A stretch of DNA of 64,000 bases, from the NCBI RefSeq assembly GCF_026127265.1, contig NZ_WWFG01000002.1, positions 744,001-808,000 of the forward strand, in the 5' to 3' direction. The notes under the pieces are model-generated. The model worked only from the letters and a program-made list of their open reading frames with translations. It was not told the origin of the DNA and did not search any database. The position numbers and the translations under genes were made by a program. Below, piece after piece: positions 35,201-44,043 of this stretch (position 1 is its first letter; each line of letters opens with the position of its first letter). Origin of the DNA: Nostoc sp. KVJ3. GTDB lineage: Bacteria > Cyanobacteriota > Cyanobacteriia > Cyanobacteriales > Nostocaceae.

Positions 35201-35290
35201 CGCAGAAGTACGCAGAAAAAAACCTCTGCGTCCCTCTGCGCTTCCCTTTGCGTTCCTTTGCGTTTCAAATTCCCCTCAAACAAAAGCAAA

Positions 35291-35893
35291 ATGGACAGTT
35301 ATATCAATTCCCCTGAATCACACCACGCAAGCGCAGAACATACCCATGACGAAGAAGGCAACAAGATGTTTGGCTTCATTGTCTTCTTACTGTCTGAAAG
35401 CGTCATTTTCTTGAGTTTTTTCGCCGGATATGCAATCTACAAAACAACAACTCCTAACTGGCTACCAGCTGGTGTTTCCGGGCTAGAAATAAAAGATCCG
35501 ACAATCAACACGATAATTCTTGTCGCCAGTAGCTTTGTAATTTACTTAGCAGAACGCGCCCTGCAACGCCATGATTTAGTGAAATTTCGCCTGTTTCTGT
35601 TGACAACAATGGCGATGGGTACTTACTTTTTGGTTGGACAGGCGATTGAATGGAACGGCCTCGATTTTGGCTTCACCACCGGGGTATTTGGTGGGACATT
35701 TTACCTGTTAACGGGTTTCCACGGTTTGCACGTTTTCACCGGCATTCTGTTGCAGTCGATTATTTTGGTACGTTCTTTCATCCCTGGCAATTACGAGACA
35801 GGCCACTTTGGTGTGAATGCAACTTCGCTGTTTTGGCACTTTGTAGATGTTATCTGGATTATTTTGTTTATCCTCATCTACGTTTGGCAGTAA
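35291..35893 (+). CDS. coxC: Terminal oxidase subunit III
   Basis: 200 residues from ATG 35291, chosen over a TTG 33 bases upstream that falls in a CTCTGCG/CTTTGCG repeat. Five transmembrane helices, with the conserved TGFHGLHVFTGILLQ and the C-terminal ATSLFWHFVDVIWIILFI of subunit III. Third gene of the coxBAC set; the 90-base gap from coxA is mostly repeat sequence but the genes are in the same direction. Completes a full oxidase. Confidence 0.94.
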   Translation: MDSYINSPESHHASAEHTHDEEGNKMFGFIVFLLSESVIFLSFFAGYAIYKTTTPNWLPAGVSGLEIKDPTINTIILVASSFVIYLAERALQRHDLVKFRLFLLTTMAMGTYFLVGQAIEWNGLDFGFTTGVFGGTFYLLTGFHGLHVFTGILLQSIILVRSFIPGNYETGHFGVNATSLFWHFVDVIWIILFILIYVWQ

Positions 35894-35914
35894 GGGATTT
35901 CCAAGAGATAAATG

Positions 35915-36126
35915 ATCTAACGAACCACAGAGACGCAGAGAAGCCAGTGCGTTGGGGGAGTTCCCCGACTTGTAGCAACTGGCGCAACACAGAGAGAGGA
36001 GAAATAGAGAGGATTTTTGCGTCGGTTTGGGGATATTTTTTTATTTGGAAGTCCCTAAATAAGAATGAGGGAGAAATTTCTCCCTCTACTTATGGCAGTT
36101 CCCAGTCTGGTGAGGTACGTTTTTAA
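35915..36126. repeat. Degenerate repeat after coxC
   Basis: Contains the GAACCACAGAGACGCAGAG motif widespread in Nostocales spacers and a foldback with CCAGT...GGGGGAGTTCCCC...ACTGG. No gene supported; the open frame that runs through it is out of phase with coxC and looks accidental. Confidence 0.45.
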
Positions 36127-36192
36127 AGCTACTAACCTTGGTAAAAAAGATTTGGGTGTATCTCACTTGCTTAGGAAACGCTATATTTCTCT

Positions 36193-36972
36193 TTACACTA
36201 AATAACTCGTATTTGGGACGATCGCAAAAAAGGCATACTCATACCAAGCAGTCCAAATAAAACTGCGAATCCATCGCTGGCGCTTTTCGGGAGTCAATTC
36301 ATATTCAAATGCGCCACTAGATACATCAATGGAAGATAAATGAGAGTTGCAACCACAGCCGTGTTGATAAGTAAAACCGTATTTAGAAGCAATACTTTGT
36401 ACCTTCATCTGAATCGCAAACACCTTACCTGCATGGAGTATGGCATCCCAAGAACGTTTGTGTTCGATATCGCGGGGGTCAAATCTTAAGGCGCGTTCTT
36501 CAAAAACATAATCGCGGTAAATTGGTGCTAGATGCACATGATAGAAGCTGGCGGGTAGTTCATAACCAAATTCATTAAATAAATCTATCCCAATGCGAGC
36601 CACTTTGACTTCATCAGCGTACTCTGTCCCCTTTGACTCCAAATCGCGAAGAACTTTTTCAAAGTTTGGATAGCTGTCTTTGAGAAAGTCTTGCCCAAAA
36701 AACTCTAGGGTTTCCCATGCTAGTTGGGCAAATAGCTGAGAGAATGAAGGTATCAAGTGAGCTAGTTGGGGGCGATCGCTAAACAAGTCAACGTCACCAT
36801 GCTGTAATTTGTATAGGAACAACTGCGCCATCTCAACATAGCTTTGGGGATGGGAAAGTCCGACACTCGTGGTTCCTCTAGCAATGTCTTGCCATATAGA
36901 AGGTAGTTGAGAAACGTGAACCGCATTTTCTCCAGCAATGACTGCAACAGGAGGACATTCGAGAAGTTGCAT
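36193..36972 (-). CDS. Hypothetical protein with HGCGC motif
   Basis: 259 residues from ATG 36972; AAAGGAG sits seven bases before it, ruling out the TTG two codons upstream. Soluble, mostly helical. It has two regions: about 1-130 acidic and helical (SQLFAQLAWETLEFFGQDFL), and about 150-259 aromatic-rich with YQHGCGCNSHLSS, whose two Cys and two His are suited to metal binding, and a Trp-rich end (RQRWIRSFIWTAWYEYAFF). I do not recognise the family. It sits between the oxidase operon and cheR with its own spacer, so the context is not informative. Confidence 0.7.
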   Translation of the reverse strand: MQLLECPPVAVIAGENAVHVSQLPSIWQDIARGTTSVGLSHPQSYVEMAQLFLYKLQHGDVDLFSDRPQLAHLIPSFSQLFAQLAWETLEFFGQDFLKDSYPNFEKVLRDLESKGTEYADEVKVARIGIDLFNEFGYELPASFYHVHLAPIYRDYVFEERALRFDPRDIEHKRSWDAILHAGKVFAIQMKVQSIASKYGFTYQHGCGCNSHLSSIDVSSGAFEYELTPEKRQRWIRSFIWTAWYEYAFFAIVPNTSYLV

Positions 36973-37137
36973 CGACAATCTCCTTTAAGACTTCAATGTG
37001 TAATTTACCTTAAGCGATCGCTAAGTGTATCTTCTCAACACAATTAAAAATGTTTGACAGACCGTCTTTTGACAGAATTGCAACTTTGTTATCTCAAAAA
37101 TACTTAGGTTAAATCTAAAATCTAAAATCCAAAATTT

Positions 37138-37989
37138 TTAAGCCCCAGCTATTTTTTTATATAGTTTCTCCCCTTTGACTATCTCTTCATAGTGCTGTTC
37201 ATAAGATGTAAACCTGATGGATTCTTGTTTTCCTAAACCCAAAATACCAAAAGTGCAGAGGCTATTATAAAATAGTTCGTGTACCCGCTTTTGAAGTACC
37301 TGATTGAAATAGATGAGGACATTACGACAAAGGATGACATTAAACTCATTAAAAGAACTATCAGTTGCTAAATTATGCTGGGCAAATACAACGTTTTCTC
37401 TTAGGGATGCTCGAAAAATAGCATTATCATAAGCTGCTGTATAATATTCTGAAAATGATTTTTTCCCCCCCGCTTTTAGGTAAAGCTGAGTATATTCCTG
37501 CATCAGTTTTATGGAAAAAATACCAGTTTTAGCACTTTGTAATACCTTCTCATTAGTATCAGTTGCATATATCCGGCAACGGTGATAAAGTCCCTCTTCT
37601 TGTAGTAAAATTGCCAATGAGTAAACTTCTTCACCCGTGGAACATCCAGCGTGCCAGATGCGAATAAACGGATAGGTTTGCAAAAAGGGGACAATTTGAT
37701 TTCTGAAGGTGTTATAAAAGCTAGGATCGCGAAACATTGAAGTTACATTCACCGTCAAAGCAAGCAAAAATCGTTCTAAATAAGCACGATTGTGCAGTAA
37801 CCGCTCTTGTAAGGCAGAAATATTAGCTAATCCCTCCAATTGCATGAAGCTCTGAATGCGGCGCTTGAGCGAGGAAAGAGCATAATCGCGGAAGTCGTAA
37901 CCGTAATATTGATACACCCCTTCTAAGAGTAAATGTATTTCAATATCCTCCAAGGTAGGTTTTGGCAAAGTCATAGTACGAATTAGCAT
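37138..37989 (-). CDS. cheR: CheR-type protein-glutamate methyltransferase
   Basis: Transfers methyl groups from S-adenosylmethionine to glutamates of chemoreceptor-like targets. 283 residues. The helical N-terminal domain (about 10-75) is followed by the Rossmann domain with the SAM-binding motif WHAGCSTGEEVYSLAI (about 110-125), the acidic strand end IYATDTNEKVL, and the family marker NVILCRNVLIYFN (about 225). Start at ATG 37989; an alternative ATG is at 37974. No chemoreceptor or cheA is nearby. The lone cheB at 29707 is its natural opposite enzyme, so the two may serve one pathway with the hybrid kinase. Confidence 0.93.
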   Translation of the reverse strand: MLIRTMTLPKPTLEDIEIHLLLEGVYQYYGYDFRDYALSSLKRRIQSFMQLEGLANISALQERLLHNRAYLERFLLALTVNVTSMFRDPSFYNTFRNQIVPFLQTYPFIRIWHAGCSTGEEVYSLAILLQEEGLYHRCRIYATDTNEKVLQSAKTGIFSIKLMQEYTQLYLKAGGKKSFSEYYTAAYDNAIFRASLRENVVFAQHNLATDSSFNEFNVILCRNVLIYFNQVLQKRVHELFYNSLCTFGILGLGKQESIRFTSYEQHYEEIVKGEKLYKKIAGA

Positions 37990-38193
37990 ATATGCTGAAC
38001 CAGCTATTTAAATATGCTGGCAATACATGGGTTAAGCTGCTTGGAGTTAATCAAACAACTGTTTTCCAAAACGCTTCATCTAGCAAAAATTATTTATATT
38101 CTAGGATACTAAGTTTTTAGAACTCAAATGCATCTTACGCCGAAAATAGCTTGCTGGATCTATGAAATTTGATAACGGTGCTAATTATGGGTT

Positions 38194-38730
38194 TCAGTTT
38201 AACCTAATTGCTGTTACTACTAAAACAGCGATCGCTATTATTGAAATCCAAGCTAGCAATCTAACCTGGGAACGCAGATTTTTAATCTCTTGGTAAGGAT
38301 TTTCTGTCGGTGGTATGGGATATGGTTGAAGTTCTGCAACTTCAACAGCTACTTGTTGAGGTATATTTTCGGTACTTTCAAAAGTTACCTTCGAGTGTAG
38401 CCAATTGGTAATCAGTTGGGGACAGTTTTTCTTAAACCAATTGAAAGCCAAAGTTCTAAAAACTGGTTTAGACATTCGGGCAATTAATTTCATCACCCTG
38501 TTTAGAGGTTTCAGGCGAAGCTTTTGGTTGATCAGATTGACTGAACCAACATCATAGAGAGAATCCAGAATTAGTTTTACAGTGGCTTCTTCACTGTTAA
38601 TCAAGTTTTGCAGTAAAAGCATAACGTCGCGCATCCGCTCTGCTTCAACCTGCTTTTCTGCTAGTGTTTCTGGAGGATTTACTGAAGGACTTACGTTTGT
38701 ATTTAGGGCGTTTTGTCTTACTATCGTCAT
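38194..38730 (-). CDS. Hypothetical tail-anchored membrane protein
   Basis: 178 residues. A charged helical body (about 20-115) with EKQVEAERMRDVMLLLQNLI and KPLNRVMKLIARMSKPVF is followed by a Pro-rich linker. A single transmembrane helix lies at the extreme C-terminus (LLAWISIIAIAVLVVTAI), with the body on the cytosolic side if it is a tail anchor. Not recognised as a named family. Well-formed gene with ATG at 38730 and a clean long frame. Monocistronic; neighbours cheR and DUF2231 do not define a role. Confidence 0.65.
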   Translation of the reverse strand: MTIVRQNALNTNVSPSVNPPETLAEKQVEAERMRDVMLLLQNLINSEEATVKLILDSLYDVGSVNLINQKLRLKPLNRVMKLIARMSKPVFRTLAFNWFKKNCPQLITNWLHSKVTFESTENIPQQVAVEVAELQPYPIPPTENPYQEIKNLRSQVRLLAWISIIAIAVLVVTAIRLN

Positions 38731-39112
38731 ATTGGTAACATAGCAGCCAGAATAATGTCAGTACACCTATCTACCGAGAGAAAGGTTTTTTATCTAGAGA
38801 GAGAACATAAAAGCCAAATTTTGTTTGTGAGACATATCACTATATAGTCCCTGGAAAAAAGCTATTTGTCTAGTTCTTATGAATCTTTTATCGACTTCTT
38901 TTTATAACAAACCGCTTCAGACAACCAGCTGCGGCAATATTAAGTGGTGAAGATGTTATTGCCTAGTTTTTCCTTGCTCATAACACAATACGCTTCAGTT
39001 AAGGATTTTGGATAGTAATTTTAAACTCCATCATCAGATAGATAAGATTTTGATGTTAGTTTATTAAATTGATTCAAGGATACGCTATTTAGCTATTTAT
39101 ACGAGTCAATTT
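38731..39112. other. Divergent spacer, nothing identified
   Basis: 382 AT-rich bases between divergent genes. No repeats, RNA or open frames that I can support. Confidence 0.4.
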
Positions 39113-39664
39113 ATGGAAAGTACAGAAACAACGCAAACAAGTTCAACACCCTTTCCAAATATTCCACCAGTTATTGAAAGTAACGACAGTGAATATGTGG
39201 ATAGTGGCGTACCTAGCACAGTTGCGATCGCAGGACATCCCCTACATCCCCTGAGTGTAATCTTCCCCATCGCCTTTTTAGCTGCCGCTTTGGGAAGTGA
39301 CATCGGCTACTGGTTAACTGGTGATTTCTTTTGGGCTAGGGCTTCGCTATGGTTAATCGGACTCGGATTAGCTGGAGGTTTACTCGCAGCCGCGATCGGT
39401 CTCAGCGATTTTGTGAAAATTGAACGAGTTCGCAAGCGCACCGCCGGTTGGGTACATTTGATCCTTAACGTTTCTATCCTAGTTTTATCACTCATCAACT
39501 TCCTTCTACGTTGGGGCGATGCTGAATCACGAATAGTACCTTGGGGACTGTCAATCTCCCTCCTTGTTGGTACGTTAACTAGCGCTTCCGGCTGGTTCGG
39601 TGCTGAACTCTCCTATCGCCACAAAATCGGTGTAGTAGGCGCTGGTAGCAGAAGATATCCCTAA
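39113..39664 (+). CDS. DUF2231 membrane protein (third copy)
   Basis: 183 residues. A hydrophilic N-terminus of about 35 residues rich in Ser/Thr is followed by the DUF2231 signature HPLHPLSVIFPIAFLAAALGSDIGYW and three further hydrophobic segments. The first His pair is conserved relative to the two copies before coxB, but the protein is otherwise diverged and carries basic residues in its central loop (KIERVRKRTAGW). It is 3 kb from the oxidase operon on the same strand, separated by minus-strand genes. Function unknown; possibly redox-related. Confidence 0.82.
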   Translation: MESTETTQTSSTPFPNIPPVIESNDSEYVDSGVPSTVAIAGHPLHPLSVIFPIAFLAAALGSDIGYWLTGDFFWARASLWLIGLGLAGGLLAAAIGLSDFVKIERVRKRTAGWVHLILNVSILVLSLINFLLRWGDAESRIVPWGLSISLLVGTLTSASGWFGAELSYRHKIGVVGAGSRRYP

Positions 39665-39689
39665 ACTTACAAATTATGAAGAAAGAGCA

Positions 39690-40148
39690 GTGCAGAGGCT
39701 AAAATTTTCGTTAGTCTTTAGCCTTGACAAAATGCTCCAACATCGTAATCAAACAATATTTATTATTATTTCTATGCTCATCGTTGTACCGATGGGCATT
39801 TTGTCTAAGTTTTACAGTGGGCCTGCCCATCAATGGTTTAATGACTACGGTGGAGATATACTTTACGAAATATTTTGGTGTCTCTTTGCATTTTACTTTT
39901 TTAGAAGTCGAACGGCGATAATCCAAATTCCTATATGGGTTTTTGTCATCACCTGTATAGTAGAATTCTTGCAACTTTGGCATCCGCCACTATTAAATGA
40001 GATCCGCGCCACCTTGATAGGTAAATTATTACTTGGTACTACCTTTGTTTGGTGGGATTTTCCTCATTATTTATTGGGTTGTGTTTTAGGTTGGTTATGG
40101 CTGCGACAATTACAGAAAATAGGTTATGCAAAAAAAAGTCAAGGTTAA
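39690..40148 (+). CDS. DUF2809-like small membrane protein
   Basis: 152 residues from GTG 39690; an ATG at 39732 (MLQHRNQTIF) is a plausible alternative start. Four transmembrane helices, with the loop motif GPAHQWFNDYGGDILYEIFW and CIVEFLQLWHPPLLNEIR typical of DUF2809 proteins (VanZ-like fold). It overlaps the following DUF167 gene by 23 bases, so they are co-transcribed. Role unknown. Confidence 0.7.
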   Translation: MQRLKFSLVFSLDKMLQHRNQTIFIIISMLIVVPMGILSKFYSGPAHQWFNDYGGDILYEIFWCLFAFYFFRSRTAIIQIPIWVFVITCIVEFLQLWHPPLLNEIRATLIGKLLLGTTFVWWDFPHYLLGCVLGWLWLRQLQKIGYAKKSQG

Positions 40149-40353
40149 ACCTAATTCAAAACAGCAAAAAATTGAAGAACAACCTGATGGCAGTCTGACT
40201 GTATATTTAAAATCATCTCCAGTTGATGGTAAGGCTAATGAAGAGTTAATTAAACTCCTAGCCAAGAAATTTGATGTAACCAAATCTGATATCAGAATTA
40301 AGTCGGGTTTGTCCTCTCGGCAAAAGCTGATAGAAATTGATACAGATATTTAG
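40126..40353 (+). CDS. DUF167 (YggU) family protein
   Basis: 75 residues. KVKPNSKQQKIEEQPDGSLTV and the diagnostic SSPVDGKANEELIKLLAKKF followed by IKSGLSSRQKLIEI match the YggU/DUF167 family of compact alpha/beta proteins, usually about 75-100 residues, of unknown function. The start lies inside the preceding gene in another frame, a common sign of translational coupling. Confidence 0.9.
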   Translation: MQKKVKVKPNSKQQKIEEQPDGSLTVYLKSSPVDGKANEELIKLLAKKFDVTKSDIRIKSGLSSRQKLIEIDTDI

Positions 40354-40452
40354 TTGCTGCTTAGTAATAAGTTCTTGAAAAATACCTCTTTTAAAAACAC
40401 CCTCTACCAGAGTCAATAAACGAGAGAGACATTAATTTGTAAAATCGACTTT

Positions 40453-41064
40453 TTATGATTGTGTAATGCTGATATATCTTGGTTGAGCTTTAACTCTTTC
40501 TATCCAAGCTTGGATAGCAGAAAATTGTGTTAAATCGAACCCACCTTCGTCAGCTACATGAGTGTAAGCAAATAAGGCGATATCAGCAATTGTGTAACGC
40601 TCTCCTACAAAAAAAGTGTGAGAGGTTAAATGTTTTTCCATCAAGCTAAGTGCTGCATAACCTGGTTCGCGTTTTTCCTTGATAGCCTGACTATATTCTT
40701 CAGCTTTACCTAAAATAGAAATCCAAAATCTTGATGTAGCAATAAAAGGTTCATGGCTATACTGTTCAAAAAATAACCATTGCAGCACTTGCGATCGCAA
40801 AAAGCGGTCATAAGGTAAAAATTCTGTCCCCTCACTCAGATATACCAATATGGCATTTGATTCTGCTAAGTATTTCCCTGGCTCAATTTCTAGAATAGGT
40901 ATCTTTCCGTTAGGATTTTTTCTTAAAAATTCTGGTGTTCGTGTCTCGCCTTTCAAAATATTAAGCTCTACGCTCTCAAAAGGCATACCTAGTTGTGTGA
41001 ATAAAAGACGTATCTTATAACCATTACCGGAAGGTAAAAAATCGTACAAACGCAGTAGTTCCAT
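40453..41064 (-). CDS. Glutathione S-transferase family protein
   Basis: 203 residues. The N-terminal thioredoxin fold (1-78) has LPSGNGYKIRLLFTQLGMPFE, with a Ser at the position that activates glutathione, and the cis-Pro in GKIPILE, then ESNAILVYL. The all-helical C-terminal domain has VGERYTIADIALFAYTHVADE, the N-capping Asp typical of GSTs. Conjugates or reduces with glutathione; the physiological substrate is unknown. Cytosolic, transcribed alone. Confidence 0.92.
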   Translation of the reverse strand: MELLRLYDFLPSGNGYKIRLLFTQLGMPFESVELNILKGETRTPEFLRKNPNGKIPILEIEPGKYLAESNAILVYLSEGTEFLPYDRFLRSQVLQWLFFEQYSHEPFIATSRFWISILGKAEEYSQAIKEKREPGYAALSLMEKHLTSHTFFVGERYTIADIALFAYTHVADEGGFDLTQFSAIQAWIERVKAQPRYISITQS

Positions 41065-41259
41065 GCTAAAATGCAGCTATCAATATTTTGATAAGTGAAG
41101 GTTTAAAATACAATATCTTACCAAAATATTTTCACAAAACCGGATAATTTCTTGTAAAATTCAGCTTTTAAGTACTAGATAAAATTATTTGAAAAAATAA
41201 AAATATTATTGATTTATAGATTGAGATATTTACTTTAGTTAGTGGTCGAAAATAAAAGT

Positions 41260-41973
41260 ATGTGTGGAAGATTTACTCTAAACCAGTCAGCAGAAGTTTT
41301 AGCTCAAGTTTTCCATGTCGAGCCAGTTCTGGATTTAGCAGCCGATTTTAACATCGCACCTACGCAAATGGTTGCAACAGTGTTACAAAATCCTGAAAGC
41401 GAAAAGCGTGAATTTAAGCAGTTGCATTGGGGTTTAATTCCCTCATGGGCGAAAGATTCAGGAATATGTGCAAAGCTAATTAACGCTAGGGCAGAAACTG
41501 TTGCAGAAAAACCCGCTTTTCGCTCGGCTTTTAAGCATCGTCGCTGTTTAGTATTAGCTGATGGCTTTTATGAGTGGCAACGCCAACAAGGTAAAAAGCA
41601 GCCGTTTTATTTTCGTCTGCAAGATGGACAACCCTTCGCCTTCGCAGGTTTGTGGGAGAGATGGCAACCTCTAGAGCGATCGCTTGCTCACGAGGAAATA
41701 ATCTCTTGTACAATTTTGACAACGGCAGCCAACGAATTACTTCAACCTATCCACGAGCGGATGCCAGTGATTCTAGAGCCAAAAGATTACGATTTATGGC
41801 TAGATTCCCAAGTCCAAACGCCCCAAACCCTACAACAGCTATTGCGTCCTTACCCAGCGCCAGCCATGATTGCGTATCCAGTTAGCACCTTGGTTAATAA
41901 CTCTCGGCATAATAGCCCAGACTGTATCATTCCACTCAGTGAGGAGAATACCCCCACAAATCAGTTAAATTAG
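41260..41973 (+). CDS. SOS-response-associated peptidase (SRAP/HMCES-YedK family)
   Basis: Forms a covalent thiazolidine cross-link with abasic sites in single-stranded DNA, shielding them during replication. 237 residues. The start must be ATG 41260 because the catalytic Cys is residue 2 (MCGRFTLN); an upstream GTG would bury it. Other active-site parts are in sequence: NIAPTQ, WGLIPSWAKD, INARAETVAEKPAFRSAF, ADGFYEW with its Glu, and HERMPVIL with the His. Cytosolic. Directly upstream of ycf3 but functionally unrelated. Confidence 0.94.
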   Translation: MCGRFTLNQSAEVLAQVFHVEPVLDLAADFNIAPTQMVATVLQNPESEKREFKQLHWGLIPSWAKDSGICAKLINARAETVAEKPAFRSAFKHRRCLVLADGFYEWQRQQGKKQPFYFRLQDGQPFAFAGLWERWQPLERSLAHEEIISCTILTTAANELLQPIHERMPVILEPKDYDLWLDSQVQTPQTLQQLLRPYPAPAMIAYPVSTLVNNSRHNSPDCIIPLSEENTPTNQLN

Positions 41974-41984
41974 CTATTGAGTGT

Positions 41985-42058
41985 GCTAGAGGATTGGGGA
42001 GATGAGGGAACAATGCCCAATGCCCCATACCCAATGCCCCATGCCCCATACCCAGAGA
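41985..42058. repeat. Heptamer-type tandem repeats before ycf3
   Basis: Repeated CCCAATG/CCCCAT(A/G)C units fill the spacer and end six bases before the ycf3 start codon, in place of a recognisable ribosome binding site. Confidence 0.6.
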
Positions 42059-42063
42059 CAAAT

Positions 42064-42585
42064 ATGCCAAGAACACAAAAAAACGATAATTTTGTTGACA
42101 AATCCTTTACAGTGATGGCGGATATCATTCTAAAGATCCTGCCAACTAACAAAAAAGCTAAAGAAGCGTTTGTTTATTATCGAGATGGCATGTCCGCCCA
42201 AGCAGAAGGGGAATATGCTGAAGCATTGGAATACTATGAAGAAGCTTTAACACTAGAGGAAGATACCAACGATCGCGGTTATATTTTCTACAATATGGGG
42301 CTAATCTATGCTAGCAACGGCGACCACAACAAAGCTTTAGAACTGTATCACCAGGCAATTGAGTTAAACCCACGTATGCCCCAAGCCTTGAACAATATCG
42401 CTGTGATTTATCACTACCAAGGTGAAAAGGAAAAAGAATCTGGAGATAACGAGGCTGGCGAAGCACTGTTTGACCAAGCCGCAGACTATTGGATTCGAGC
42501 TATTCGCATGGCTCCCAATAACTACATCGAAGCCCAAAACTGGCTGAAAACCACCGGGCGATCGCAAATTGACGTATTCTTCTAA
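42064..42585 (+). CDS. ycf3: Photosystem I assembly protein Ycf3
   Basis: TPR protein that helps assemble photosystem I at the thylakoid. 173 residues from ATG 42064, the normal length and start (MPRTQKNDNFVDKSFTVMAD). Three TPR units cover about 35-165: AFVYYRDGMSAQAEGEYAEA, GYIFYNMGLIYASNGDHNKA and ALNNIAVIYHYQGEKE through AADYWIRAIRMAPNNYIEA. The C-terminus GRSQIDVFF is characteristic. Followed by gatC in the same direction. Confidence 0.96.
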   Translation: MPRTQKNDNFVDKSFTVMADIILKILPTNKKAKEAFVYYRDGMSAQAEGEYAEALEYYEEALTLEEDTNDRGYIFYNMGLIYASNGDHNKALELYHQAIELNPRMPQALNNIAVIYHYQGEKEKESGDNEAGEALFDQAADYWIRAIRMAPNNYIEAQNWLKTTGRSQIDVFF

Positions 42586-42630
42586 AAGTAATGAGTTAGG
42601 AATTATGAATCATTAACTCCTAACTCTTGT

Positions 42631-42654
42631 GCAGACGCGATTAATCGCGTCTCT
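42631..42654. repeat. Copy of the AGACGCGAT palindromic repeat
   Basis: Exact AGACGCGATTAATCGCGTCT between ycf3 and gatC; see the tandem copies at 21822. Confidence 0.6.
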
Positions 42655-42686
42655 AATCATCACTTCTCACTCTTAATTAAAAAAAT

Positions 42687-42980
42687 ATGATTGACCAAGA
42701 ACAAGTCCATAAAGTAGCTAATCTTGCTCGTTTAGAATTGACTCCAGAAGAAGAGGAGCAATTCACTACCCAGTTAGGAAGTATTCTGGATTATATTCAA
42801 CAGTTGGATGAACTGGATGTCAGTAATGTATCCCCAACAACACGGGCAATTGATGTTAGTAACATAACACGAGAGGATGAATTACAACCCTATCCTGACC
42901 GTGAAAGTATTCTTAACAGTGCGCCAGAGCAGGAAGGCGAATTTTTCAAAGTTCCAAAAATTCTTAACAGCAATGAGTAA
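42687..42980 (+). CDS. gatC: Asp-tRNA(Asn)/Glu-tRNA(Gln) amidotransferase subunit C
   Basis: Small subunit of the GatCAB complex that converts misacylated Glu-tRNA(Gln) or Asp-tRNA(Asn) to the correct amides, as required where direct glutaminyl-tRNA synthetase is lacking. 97 residues. VHKVANLARLELTPEEEEQF and LGSILDYIQQLDELD are diagnostic, as is LQPYPDRESILNSAPEQEGEFFKVPKIL. The gatA and gatB genes are not in the window. Cytosolic. Confidence 0.97.
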   Translation: MIDQEQVHKVANLARLELTPEEEEQFTTQLGSILDYIQQLDELDVSNVSPTTRAIDVSNITREDELQPYPDRESILNSAPEQEGEFFKVPKILNSNE

Positions 42981-43065
42981 TTAACAACACTGTTGAGCAA
43001 AGAAAATAATTGTAAAAAACTCAAGATTAATTATTTGATATCTGAGCAATCAAGAGGCAATTATC

Positions 43066-43223
43066 GGACTTACGCAAAAATCCTCTCAAACTCTCATTTC
43101 TCCGTGACCTCTGCGCGGCAGTCGCTCATGGGGGAAACCATACCAGATGCTCCACTTGGGGAGACCCCAAGACTGCGCTGCCTTGTCTCTGTAGTTCTTT
43201 TTCTATTACCCATGCGTAAGTCC
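43066..43223. mobile_element. MITE-like element, GGACTTACGCA family, copy A
   Basis: 158 bases with ends GGACTTACGCA and TGCGTAAGTCC, perfect inverted repeats. The interior contains GGGGAGACCCCAAGACTGCG and GCGGCAGTCGCTCATGGGGG, which recur inverted in copy B (53153-53311). A 77-residue open frame runs through it by chance. Confidence 0.65.
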
Positions 43224-44043
43224 TAAAGAAATTAAACACGATAAATCTCCAGCTTTAATCTATTTATCAAAAAGCTAGTTATACAGGGATTTTAAGTAGT
43301 CAGCAATGCCTGTGATGTTGTTTGTCAATATCAATTGATGGATTCTATTAAGTATTTATACTCAATACACTTGGCAAACATTTAAGATATTCTTGTAATA
43401 TCTATACTACGTTTTGAAGTACAGAATGTGGGTTATAACAGAAGCCGATATTAGGATACACTGGCTTTTAAATACACCAGAGATTCAGCAGCTACAAACA
43501 AAGTCGTTGCTAGTAATTTCTTGTCTAATATCCTATGGCTTTTTGCTGTATCTTATATTTTTGCATCTGCCAAATCTTCTGCCAAGAAATAAATTTCACA
43601 GGCTTTTAGTCCAAGTCCACTGAAGTGGACTGATATCCATGCCACCAATAGAGTTTAGTCTTCTTAAAAGGACTTTAGCTATTAGCTATAGGTTTCTAAC
43701 CTATGGCAGTTTTTGAGAGGACTGTAAAATATATTACTCCAACCTCTGGGGAGCCTCTCTCAAAAAGTTTCTTAGCATCTAAAAAAGACTCCCACTGTTT
43801 TGAGGGTATAGCCTTAGAATATTTACAAGCTTTACTGACGAATTAGCTCTCTCTAGAAAAAGTACCCTTTTTGCTGTCTAAACTGACATTCTACCTGTTT
43901 TTATACGGATTTGTGTAGCTTAACAAATCAACGGATTCATTAATATTAAGCCTGTTTTACTATTTAGTTTCTTACCTTGACCTATTAGATAACTAGAGTG
44001 TTCATTTCACTTTGTTCAATAGTTTTTAGCCCTTATCGCTCCC
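43224..44043. other. Long spacer, only a doubtful small frame
   Basis: 820 bases. A 69-codon frame at 43414-43623 has a hydrophobic middle (LLVISCLISYGFLLYLIFL) but no start signal and runs into a palindromic repeat, so I do not call it. The palindrome array at 43614-43704 is listed separately. Confidence 0.45.
43614..43704. repeat. Palindrome array related to 3228-3314
   Basis: AGTCCACTGAAGTGGACT (43614-43631), an imperfect AGTCTTCTT/AAAAGGACT (43657-43674) and ATAGGTTTCTAACCTAT (43688-43704) follow one another as in the array at 3228-3314, with the same AGTC...GACT ends. Confidence 0.5.

Noticed and set aside
35650..36126. 158-codon frame over the coxC 3' part
   Set aside because: Overlaps coxC in another frame and continues through a repeat; shadow of the real gene.
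42993..43226. 77-codon frame after gatC
   Set aside because: Lies almost entirely over MITE copy A; its coding potential comes from the repeat.
43414..43623. 69-codon frame with a hydrophobic middle
   Set aside because: No start signal, ends inside a palindromic repeat, and no recognisable family; more likely chance.
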